A DNA stretch of 64,000 nucleotides from Closterium sp. Naga37s-1 (Eukaryota > Streptophyta > Zygnematophyceae > Desmidiales > Closteriaceae). Position 1 is the first letter of the stretch. Each line of letters begins with the position of its first letter. Positions 44,401-54,231 of the stretch are shown here, piece by piece. The DNA is taken from positions 2,210,501 to 2,274,500 of the forward strand of contig CANJKZ010000724.1 in NCBI GenBank assembly GCA_947471745.1, read 5' to 3'. The position numbers were made by a program, and so were the translations under genes. Below the pieces are notes generated by a model. It was not told where the DNA came from and did no database searches. It saw nothing but the letters and a program-made list of their open reading frames with translations.

Positions 44401-47400
44401 AGGCAAGGAGCAGCCAAGAGGCAAGGAGCAGCCAAGAGGCAAGGAGCAGCCAAGAGGCAAGGAGCAGCCAAGAGGCAAGGAGCAGGGAAAACGGGTAGGA
44501 GAGGGACGACGGGGAAGACGAAACTAAAGAGCGAGGAGAAAACAAGAAGGGAGAGAGCACGGAAGGAGGGAACATGGCAGAGCTATGTGGAACATGGCAG
44601 AGCTATGTGGTAACACTGGCAGAGCGTATGTGGGGAACATGGCAGAGCTATGTGGAACATGGCAGAGCTATGTGGAACATGGCAGAGCTATGTGGAACAT
44701 GGCAGAGCTATGTGGAACATGGCAGAGCTATGTGGAACATGGCAGAGCTATGTGGAACATGGCAGAGCTATGTGGAACATGGCAGAGCTATGTGGAACAT
44801 GGCAGAGCTATGTGGAACATGGCAGAGCTATGTGGAACATGGCAGAGCTATGTGGAACATGGCAGAGCTATGTGGAACATGGCAGAGCTATGTGGAACAT
44901 GGCAGAGCTATGTGGAACATGGCAGAGCTATGTGGAACATGGCAGAGCTATGTGGAACATGGCAGAGCTATGTGGAACATGGCAGAGCTATGTGGAACAT
45001 GGCAGAGCTATGTGGAACATGGCAGAGCTATGTGGAACATGGCAGAGCTATGTGGAACATGGCAGAGCTATGTGGAACATGGCAGAGCTATGTGGAACAT
45101 GGCAGAGCTATGTGGAACATGGCAGAGCTATGTGGAACATGGCAGAGCTATGTGGAACATGGCAGAGCTATGTGGAACATGGCAGAGCTATGTGGAACAT
45201 GGCAGAGCTATGTGGAACATGGCAGAGCTATGTGGAACATGGCAGAGCTATGTGGAACATGGCAGAGCTATGTGGAACATGGCAGAGCTATGTGGAACAT
45301 GGCAGAGCTATGTGGAACATGGCAGAGCTATGTGGAACATGGCAGAGCTATGTGGAACATGGCAGAGCTATGTGGAACATGGCAGAGCTATGTGGAACAT
45401 GGCAGAGCTATGTGGAACATGGCAGAGCTATGTGGAACATGGCAGAGCTATGTGGAACATGGCAGAGCTATGTGGAACATGGCAGAGCTATGTGGAACAT
45501 GGCAGAGCTATGTGGAACATGGCAGAGCTATGTGGAACATGGCAGAGCTATGTGGAACATGGCAGAGCTATGTGGAACATGGCAGAGCTATGTGGAACAT
45601 GGCAGAGCTATGTGGAACATGGCAGAGCTATGTGGAACATGGCAGAGCTATGTGGAACATGGCAGAGCTATGTGGAACATGGCAGAGCTATGTGGAACAT
45701 GGCAGAGCTATGTGGAACATGGCAGAGCTATGTGGAACATGGCAGAGCTATGTGGAACATGGCAGAGCTATGTGGAACATGGCAGAGCTATGTGGAACAT
45801 GGCAGAGCTATGTGGAACATGGCAGAGCTATGTGGAACATGGCAGAGCTATGTGGAACATGGCAGAGCTATGTGGAACATGGCAGAGCTATGTGGAACAT
45901 GGCAGAGCTATGTGGAACATGGCAGAGCTATGTGGAACATGGCAGAGCTATGTGGAACATGGCAGAGCTATGTGGAACATGGCAGAGCTATGTGGAACAT
46001 GGCAGAGCTATGTGGAACATGGCAGAGCTATGTGGAACATGGCAGAGCTATGTGGAACATGGCAGAGCTATGTGGAACATGGCAGAGCTATGTGGAACAT
46101 GGCAGAGCTATGTGGAACATGGCAGAGCTATGTGGAACATGGCAGAGCTATGTGGAACATGGCAGAGCTATGTGGAACATGGCAGAGCTATGTGGAACAT
46201 GGCAGAGCTATGTGGAACATGGCAGAGCTATGTGGAACATGGCAGAGCTATGTGGAACATGGCAGAGCTATGTGGAACATGGCAGAGCTATGTGGAACAT
46301 GGCAGAGCTATGTGGAACATGGCAGAGCTATGTGGAACATGGCAGAGCTATGTGGAACATGGCAGAGCTATGTGGAACATGGCAGAGCTATGTGGAACAT
46401 GGCAGAGCTATGTGGAACATGGCAGAGCTATGTGGAACATGGCAGAGCTATGTGGAACATGGCAGAGCTATGTGGAACATGGCAGAGCTATGTGGAACAT
46501 GGCAGAGCTATGTGGAACATGGCAGAGCTATGTGGAACATGGCAGAGCTATGTGGAACATGGCAGAGCTATGTGGAACATGGCAGAGCTATGTGGAACAT
46601 GGCAGAGCTATGTGGAACATGGCAGAGCTATGTGGAACATGGCAGAGCTATGTGGAACATGGCAGAGCTATGTGGAACATGGCAGAGCTATGTGGAACAT
46701 GGCAGAGCTATGTGGAACATGGCAGAGCTATGTGGAACATGGCAGAGCTATGTGGAACATGGCAGAGCTATGTGGAACATGGCAGAGCTATGTGGAACAT
46801 GGCAGAGCTATGTGGAACATGGCAGAGCTATGTGGAACATGGCAGAGCTATGTGGAACATGGCAGAGCTATGTGGAACATGGCAGAGCTATGTGGAACAT
46901 GGCAGAGCTATGTGGAACATGGCAGAGCTATGTGGAACATGGCAGAGCTATGTGGAACATGGCAGAGCTATGTGGAACATGGCAGAGCTATGTGGAACAT
47001 GGCAGAGCTATGTGGAACATGGCAGAGCTATGTGGAACATGGCAGAGCTATGTGGAACATGGCAGAGCTATGTGGAACATGGCAGAGCTATGTGGAACAT
47101 GGCAGAGCTATGTGGAACATGGCAGAGCTATGTGGAACATGGCAGAGCTATGTGGAACATGGCAGAGCTATGTGGAACATGGCAGAGCTATGTGGAACAT
47201 GGCAGAGCTATGTGGAGGGAGCATGTGAATTTTCCCTTTCATGCTGCGGTGCCATGCACAATTCCTCACATGCCCTTCAGGCTTCGCACAGCCGGTAGGG
47301 TGCCATCACATGCCATCCCATGCCATCCCATGCCATCACATGCCATCCCATGCCATCACATGCCATCCCATGCCATCACATGCCATCACATGCCATCACA

Positions 47401-50400
47401 TGCCATCCCATGCCATCCCATGCCATCACATGCCATCCCATGCCATCACATGCCATCACATGCCATCACATGCCATCACATGCCATCCCATACCATCCCA
47501 TGCCATCACATGCCATCCCATGCCATCACATGCCATCCCATGCCATCACATGCCCCTCACCCAGCCTTACAGAGACAGCAGCTTCTGCAGCTGGGAGAGC
47601 TGCTCTGGTAGTGACTCCAGTAGATTGTTCGCCTCCAATTGCCTGCTTGCAACACGCATTCACCATGCGTGCACCATGCATGCACCATGCACGCACCATG
47701 GGGGGTTTATGTTTTAGGGATTCTGGTTGAAAGCTGACCCAGAAATATTTGTCGGTGGTAACCGGTTTCTGATTAAAGCCGACCCAAAAGAACAAGGACT
47801 GTTGACCAGAGGCTGTTAACAAGAGTGTGAAGAAAAGAAACGTGTAGCAGACAATGCAGTTGAGAGTAAGGGCGCGTGTCTTTTGCTGGTAACCGGTTTC
47901 GTTAACTTCGTCTAGGGCTCTTTGCGAGAATAGTGTGTTCAAAGATTGATGAAACCGAAGGACAACGAACTGGGGACGAATTTTCACGTGCCCGGTTATC
48001 CAAACGTGTGTTCTTCCTCTCGTGCAGAGTGAATTTGCGAGTTTTGCGAGAGTAACGACGCACAACGTACCACGTTACTAAATTGGGATTCGATCACGAG
48101 CTACGCAGTCAAGCCACGTAACCTACGAAATTTGTGCGCGACTCGGGTTTTACTGTATAAAGTCGAACTTCGTTGTTACCCTTGCTTGATTCGAAAGGTG
48201 AGGAAAAAATTGCCCTCCAAAAGTCGAGATGGTCGACTACAAGTCGACCAGAGTTCAAACGGGGAAATTCAAGAAAAAAACATGAACTTTACAATAAATT
48301 TCAAAAGACACGCGCCCTAAAGAGATCATGGAAACGGGCTGTGAGGGGCCAGATGGGGTGTGAGGGGCCAGATGGGGTGTGAGGGGCCAGATGGACATGG
48401 AGTCGACACAAATCCCGGTGGAGGAACAACGCTGTAAGCCTCATCTTGCTCCATCCCTCCACATGCACCCTGTCATCCTCTCATCCTCGAATTGGCATAC
48501 CCAACCACCCACCCACTCCAACCCCCCCACCTGCTGCACCCCACCCTCCTTCCCCCCTTCCCCTCCCCTCCCCCCAAGCGCACTGACAGGCGGGTGAGCT
48601 GCTGCAGATTGCCCAGTTCTTTCGGAACGGAAGCTTTGAGATTGCCGTGAGAGGCGGTGCTGCTGCATTGATGGGCCGTGGCAGGCAGGCATGGGGGAGA
48701 GGGTAGGGAGGGGAGACGGCAGGGAGGGGAGACGGCAGGGAGGGGAGACGGTGAAAGCAGGGAGGGGAAAGTCAGATATAGCACGAGGGATGATGGCAGC
48801 AGACGAAGCGGTGGGAGGGGACCCGATAGACAGAAAAGGAAGGGGTGTGGTAGGTATGCAGCTGGGCATGCAGTTGGGCATGCACATGCAGGTAGAAAAG
48901 AGGGCGGCTGATGCAAAACAGATGGGCCTCAGTACTGTCACAGCCCGTGATAGAAAGAAGAGGGAGGTGCACGAGAGAAGAGGGAGGGAGGTGCACGAGA
49001 GAAAAGGGAAGTGCATGAGAGAAGACGGAAGTGCATGAGAGAAGAGAGAGATACATGAGAGAATAGATTGAACTGACTGGCCAGTCGGAAAAGAGATGAT
49101 TGGTGTATCCGGGAAAAAATGATTGCAAAACTTCAAATCACTGCAAGCAGTCAGCACACGCAATGGTGGTGGGGTGGGTGGGTAGGTGGGTGGGTGGATG
49201 GGTGGGTGGATGGATGGATGGATGGATGGATGGATGGATGGATGGATGGATGGATGGATGGATGGATGGATGGATGGATGGATGGATGGATGGATGGATG
49301 GATGGATGGATGGATGGATGGATGGATGGATGGATGGATGGATGGATGGATGGATGGATGGATGGATGGATGGATGGATGGATGGATGGATGGATGGATG
49401 GATGGATGGATGGATGGATGGATGGATGGATGGATGGATGGATGAATGGATGGATAAGGATAACCGTGGTAAGGGAAAGGGAGGGACAGAGACAGTACAA
49501 GAAAAGAAAACTCTGCCTACGCACGTCTAAGTCACTGCAAGCAAGGATAAGTCAGTGCAAGCAAGGCCAAAATTTGAAAAGCAAGGGAAAATGCGAGAAA
49601 GTGGAGGAAAGTGGGGGATAGAACGAGTGAGTGTCACGAGCGAGGGAGAGTGGAGACGAAGGAGTCTCACAGATCCTTGAGATGTGACAATGCGAGGAGA
49701 GCCGTGGGTAGTGAGCTGTTGTCGGTGCACGCACTGATAGAGCTGTGCGGGGAGAAGGATGGCATCGAGGGACGGAATGGAGTGGAAGGAGGGAATGGAA
49801 GGAGGGAGAACCGAAGTCGATTCAACAACTGGTTTCGCAGATGCAAAAAGAGCAGAAACAAAGGCAAGGGGATACAGTGAAACGACATGCTTACAGTGCA
49901 GTGACATGCTTACAGTGCAATGCCATGCTTACAGCACAATGACATGCTTACAGTACAATGATATGCTTACAGTGCATTGACATGCTTACGGTGCAATGCC
50001 ATGCTTACAGCACAATGACATGCTTACAGTACAATGATATGCTTACAGTGCAATGACATGCTTACAGTGCAATGACATGCTTACAGTGCAATGACATGCT
50101 TACAGTGCATTGACATGCTTACAGTGCAATGACATGCTTACAGTGCAATGACATGCTTACAGTGCATTGACATGCTTACAGTGCAATAACATGCTTACAG
50201 TGCAATGGCATGCTTACAATGGAATGGCATGCTTACAGTGCAATGACACGCTTACAGTGCAATGACACATTTACAATGCTATGACATGCTTACTATGCAA
50301 TGACATGCTTACAGTGCAATGATATGCTTACAATGCAATGACATGCTTACAGTTACAATGGAATGGCATGCTTACAGTGCAATGACACGCTTACAGTGCA

Positions 50401-52833
50401 ATGACACGCTTACAGTGCAATGACATGCTTACAGTGCAATGACATGATTACACTGCAATGACATGCTTACAATGCAATGGCATGCTTACAGTGCAATGAC
50501 ATGCTTACAGCGCAATGACATGCTTACAGTGCAATGATATGCCTACAATGCAATGGCATGCTTATAGTGCAATGACATGCTTGCAATGCAATGGCATGCT
50601 TACACTGCAATGGCATGCTTACTTACAGTGCAATGACATGCTTACTTAAAGTGCAATGACATGCTTACAGTGCAATGATATGCTTACAATGCAATGATAT
50701 GCTTACAATTCAATGACATGCTTACTTACAGTGCAATGACATGCTTACAGTGCAATGACATGCTTACACTGTAATGACATGCTTACATACAGTGCAATGA
50801 CATGCTTACTTACAGTGCAATGACATGCTTATAGTGCAATGACATGCTTACAGTTCAATGACATGCTTACAGTGCAATGACATGCTTACAGTGCAATGAC
50901 ATGCTTACAGTGCAATGACATGCTTACAGTGCAATGACATGCTTACAGTGCAATGACATGCTTACAGTGCAATGACATGCCCATCGCCATCACATCGCAC
51001 GCCATCCAAGCTGTCGCAATCCTCACCCCTGGTCCATGTGCTCCTATCCTCAAAGTCGTTCCATTTTTGTGGTAGATTCTCCAAAATTTCCACTGCCATC
51101 CATCCATACCACCCAAGGCGGCATGCCATGCCACAGAACGTGTTGGAAACATGATTTCCAAGGGAGAGGGAAGAGGGATTGAGGTGTGGATGGCAGGAGG
51201 GGCAGCTGCAACCAGCAGTGAGCTCAACATGATAGTGCAAGCTGCAACACGGATTTGTTAGAGGGCCCTACAACAGCAAGGCCCCTCACAAAGGGTTTAA
51301 CTTGGCAGGTCGACAAGCTGACGACCAAGACTTCTAGTTCTTGGCACCGACAAATGTGATTCAGTAAAAGTCACGATGGACCAAATGTGACTACGAGCTG
51401 CTCCGTAGGAGGTTGTGTTGGATGGCGTGAGTCTTTAGGAGTCGTTGGTGCTTGTTTGAGAGTCACGCCACTCCTTGCTGTGTTGGTGGAGTGGCGTGCA
51501 CAAAAGCGGGAATTCGATGGTGAGTTGGGTTGGAATTGAGCGAGGCGCGTTCGCTTTCGTGGGGTTGGGCTACCCCGCAGCGCCACGCAACCTTGTGTGA
51601 ACTCTCGTCTGCCTATATCTATTTGTGTGTTTGCTTTGTATGCATGAGTCATATTTTTACAATCTCTACTTGGATTCTTCCTTAGTCATTTGAGACGAAC
51701 TCTACCAAAACTCTAACGAGTTGTTGACACAACATCGTTCACTTAGTCATTTTTTCCTTACTCTCTCGTTGTTGCTGCACTCTCCATATTATTCCTTCAG
51801 GATAACCCTCAGCGTGTCACGGCTTACTCTCGTGTGTGATGAGGAGGAGGTCGAGAAAGAACGGCTTACTCTCGGCTTAACGGCTTACTCTCGGCTTAAC
51901 GGCTTACTCTCGGCTTAACGGCTTACTCTCGGCTTAACGGCGTACTCTCGGCTTAACGGCTTACTCTCGGCTTAACGGCTTACTCTCGGCTTAACGGCTT
52001 ACTCTCGGCTTAACGGCTTACTCTCGGCTTAACGGCTTACTCTCGGCCTAACGGCTTACTCTCGGCTTAACGGCTTACTCTCGGCTTAACGGCTTACTCT
52101 CGGCTTAACGGCTTACTCTCGGCTTAACGGCGTACTCTCGGCTTAACGGCTTACTCTCGGCTTAACGGCTTACTCTCGGCTTAACGGCTTACTCTCGGCT
52201 TAACGGCTTACTCTCGGCTTAACGGCTTACTCTCGGCTTAACGGCTTACTCTCGGCTTAACGGCTTACTCTCGGCTTAACGGCTTACTCTCGGCTTAACG
52301 GCTTACTCTTGGCGTCCACCACGGGAGCAGCGCGTGCGAGGGGCATGCAGCAGAGCGCCACCACCAGCGCCACCACCCATCACAAAAATTGAAGGTCTGA
52401 AACCCTACCGGTTGGGGTCCATTTGAGATCCTGTTGGGGTCTTTTCATGATCTAGCAAAAAGATTCATTTGGATGGTGACGAAGTCTGGACCAAAATGGG
52501 ATCTTTCAATTTTGGTGATGCCGCCGCTCTCGCCGCCATTGTGACGCCGCCGCGCCTCGCCATCAGCAGGGATGGTTAGCTGCCGATACGGACCTCTTGT
52601 TGCATGCTAAATAGGGTTACGGTCCTGGGGTGGTATGGCACATGGCAGGGCGGCTTACACGGGACATCCGGCTGTCAAAAGGAGGATGTTGGAGGAATAA
52701 ATAGCGTGCAGCACGGCTTACTGTCAGCGTGCACCACGGGAGCAGCGCGTGCGAGGGGCATGCAGCAGCGCGCCACCACCAGCGCCACCACCGCTGCTCT
52801 CACCGCCATCGTGACGTCGCCGCGCCTCCTCAT
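38477..52833 (-). CDS. LRR-B: LRR receptor-like protein with EGF-like ectodomain, about 506 aa
   Basis: Exons in transcription order: 52833-52722 signal peptide; 51092-50966 LRR cap; LRRs 49742-49671, 48659-48588, 47642-47571, 43511-43437, 43158-43081, 42691-42620, 42081-42010, 41436-41365, 40931-40860; 39935-39517 ectodomain; 38682-38477 membrane and tail. Total 1521 nt, open throughout by eye. The cap pattern is W...[17 protein letters not shown]. The ectodomain has [14 protein letters not shown] and the EGF-like [16 protein letters not shown]. The donor GTATGC and acceptor CTGCAG join it in phase to the membrane exon. The span is [18 protein letters not shown], the tail ends GVEITC and stop. 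No kinase follows, so signalling would need a partner. This is the cleanest copy, yet its introns hold the largest tandem arrays, two MITEs and a solo-LTR candidate. Confidence 0.78.
40935..41090. repeat. GGGATGGCAT array, LRR-B copy
   Basis: 10-bp and 5-bp units directly upstream (minus strand) of the acceptor of exon 40931-40860. Confidence 0.92.
42090..42185. repeat. GGGATGGCAT array upstream of exon 42081-42010
   Basis: About nine degenerate 10-bp units, the same motif as before the paralogous exons. Confidence 0.88.
42826..43062. repeat. 15-bp tandem repeat (AGTGCATGTGTGTGC)
   Basis: About 16 almost perfect units just downstream (minus strand) of the donor of exon 43158-43081. Confidence 0.96.
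43550..44486. repeat. 18-bp tandem repeat (CAAGAGGCAAGGAGCAGC), about 52 copies
   Basis: Mostly perfect units with a few G insertions near 44237-44335. Because 18 is a multiple of three, long meaningless frames are open on both strands. Lies in the LRR-B intron before exon 43511-43437. Confidence 0.97.
44574..47215. repeat. 20-bp tandem repeat (GGCAGAGCTATGTGGAACAT), about 129 copies
   Basis: From about 44640 the array is perfect to its end as far as can be read by eye; only the first three units vary. All three forward frames are open through the array, giving 60-nt coding periods without biological meaning. Located in the same LRR-B intron as the 18-bp array. Confidence 0.98.
47301..47556. 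repeat. 10-bp tandem repeat (CATCACATGC), LRR-B copy
   Basis: About 25 units directly downstream of the donor of exon 47642-47571 on the minus strand. Confidence 0.95.
47870..48317. mobile_element. Tourist-like (PIF/Harbinger-type) MITE, 448 bp
   Basis: Terminal inverted repeats GGGCGCGTGTCTTTTG and CAAAAGACACGCGCCC are perfect over 16 bp. The 3-bp TSD TAA lies at 47867-47869 and 48318-48320, typical for PIF/Harbinger elements. Non-coding. Inserted in the LRR-B intron between exons 48659-48588 and 47642-47571. It is AT-richer than its surroundings. Confidence 0.9.
49207..49450. repeat. (GGAT)n microsatellite
   Basis: About 60 tetranucleotide units in an LRR-B intron. Confidence 0.97.
49881..50965. 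repeat. 18-19-bp tandem repeat built from the exon-2 splice donor of LRR-B
   Basis: About 55 variants of ATGCTTACAGTGCAATGAC, i.e. on the minus strand GTCATTGCACTGTAAGCAT. The real exon-2 end reads the same (GTCATTGCACT then GTAAGC at 50965-50960), so the array is a chain of copies of the exon end and its 5' splice site. Confidence 0.95.
51256..51734. mobile_element. Possible solo LTR in LRR-B intron 1
   Basis: About 479 bp running TGTTAGAG...CACAACA with GGCCC-rich start, absent from LRR-A and LRR-C introns 1. No matching TSD is seen, so ends and class are uncertain. Confidence 0.35.
51860..52310. repeat. 19-bp tandem repeat built from the exon-1 splice donor
   Basis: About 24 units of CGGCTTACTCTCGGCTTAA. 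On the minus strand each contains CCGAGAGTAAGC, the exact exon-1 end and donor (GAGA then GTAAGC) of LRR-C, LRR-A and LRR-D. The array runs straight into a second, partial exon-1 copy at 52311. Confidence 0.95.
52311..52563 (-). pseudogene. Second copy of the signal-peptide exon, split by a MITE
   Basis: 52523-52563 and 52311-52376 together match the signal-peptide exon (MAARAA and VVALVVA...ARAAPVVDA parts), but a 143-bp MITE separates them. It lies in intron 1 of LRR-B behind the intact exon 52833-52722, so it is a duplicated and then interrupted exon. Confidence 0.75.
52378..52520. mobile_element. Short MITE with CATCAC ends, 143 bp
   Basis: Ends CATCACAAAAATTGAA and TTTCAATTTTGGTGATG form inverted repeats with two differences. 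Comparison with intact exon-1 copies shows the exact insertion point and a duplicated CC. Ends resemble the element at 37115-37222. Confidence 0.75.
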
Positions 52834-54035
52834 CGCCGCGGCGCAACGCGGGCCCATCAATGCTCTCCGCGCTCGCTGTCCGCCGTGTGCTCGTTTGCCG
52901 TCGCCGATGCCCGCCGATGCCGTTCGGCGAACGCACCCACCGGCGAACGTGTCGGTCTTAACCCGACGCTCTGCACGCACGCCTTTGCCGAACGCCCTGC
53001 ACACGGCACGCCTTGCTAACGCGCGTGACCCGTACGGTGGGATTGCGATAGATTCGTTGCTATTGCGTTGCTAATACTCAAGGCTTGAGCCGTTGCGTGT
53101 GCGCTTTGCAGGGCGGCCCAGGGGTCGTGAGCAAAACAATACTCCTAACTAGTCTCTGCCCCGTTCCACTGCTGCTATAGGATCAATGGTGACTGCAAAT
53201 CTCGTGTACAAATTCAGCTGAATGGGGACTGCAGTAATTGTCTCGAACACGCTATCAATGCTGAGTGTGGAGGCATCTGTAGACGGGAATCGCGCTGAGT
53301 GAATCGAGAATAATGGGATGGTTGGTTTGGTTGGTGTGGTCGTTGAATGTTAGCTCGCGCAGCCAATCTTACCACAGAAGCGTTTCGGATATCTGCAAAA
53401 CGCTCTGAACCGCACAGCAGCGTCGGCGTTTCTTGAATCAAAAGCTCCGAAGAAATTGAAGACTTGGACTGACCAGTGTGGTTGGTGGGGAAAAGCGTAG
53501 TGGTGCGGAGATTAACGCGTTACAGTGAAAATCCAGATATAATAGGGTTGTGTCCAAACTCCAATATGTTCGTCCATTTGGCCTAATTGGCTATGTGTAG
53601 TCTAGTATGAAATGTGGGTGGAGACTTGATGATAGATGTAGACTAGGGAAAACATACCAACACATATAGCATGCAAGTGCGAATCCATTTATTTGTTGAA
53701 CATTCTGGAAATCCTAACTACGGTATCGGCAACACTACATCACTCCCAATGAGACGGCACCCTCGGTGCCCATTGAGCGAAGGTAACTTGGAGGCAACCT
53801 TGGTCTGGAGACAGGAAAAATTACTCAGAATTGTCGCGCCAACGGGCCTATAAACTGGTGAAAGCGAGACCCCTGAGGCGGTGATGGTGGTGATAGACAA
53901 TGCGTGGGACATGATATCAAGTATGCAACTCAAGAACAACACCATCGTATCGTATTTATGGTACCATATCACATGGATACGGTTATTGAAGGTGCATATC
54001 TTGTTGCCAATATCATTCCTGCATTCACGTGGGCA
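52834..54035 (-). promoter_or_regulatory. Spacer and upstream region between LRR-C and LRR-B
   Basis: No gene is seen. Shares the conserved blocks of the other spacers: GGATCAATGGTGACTGCAA (53181), ACGCGTTACAGTGAAA (about 53515) and a GGTACCATATCACATGGATA variant (about 53960). Function inferred from position only. Confidence 0.4.
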
Positions 54036-54185
54036 CTAGCAAGTGATCTCCACACCCATGGCAGCTTGCCGGGCAGCAAGGGCTCTCTTTGAAAAGAAGT
54101 AGCGTGTGGGGGGTCGATTCTTGAGGCGCCTCAGCAACTGCGACACTGTGAAGGCCAGTAGCAGCAGCACCGCCAGTGGAAGCAT

Positions 54186-54231
<46 letters not shown>

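Noticed and set aside
43331..44575. 414-codon minus-strand ORF rich in LLASWL/CLLAAP
   Set aside because: Translation of the 18-bp repeat; all frames are open because the unit length is a multiple of three. The only real coding part is the LRR exon 43511-43437.
44574..47611. Open frames of 880-1008 codons on the plus strand
   Set aside because: They are translations of a perfect 20-bp tandem repeat, open in all three frames, inside an intron of the opposite-strand LRR-B gene.
49881..50965. CRISPR-like array
   Set aside because: Units are directly adjacent with no unique spacers, and the genome is eukaryotic; it is a degenerate tandem repeat of a splice-donor region.
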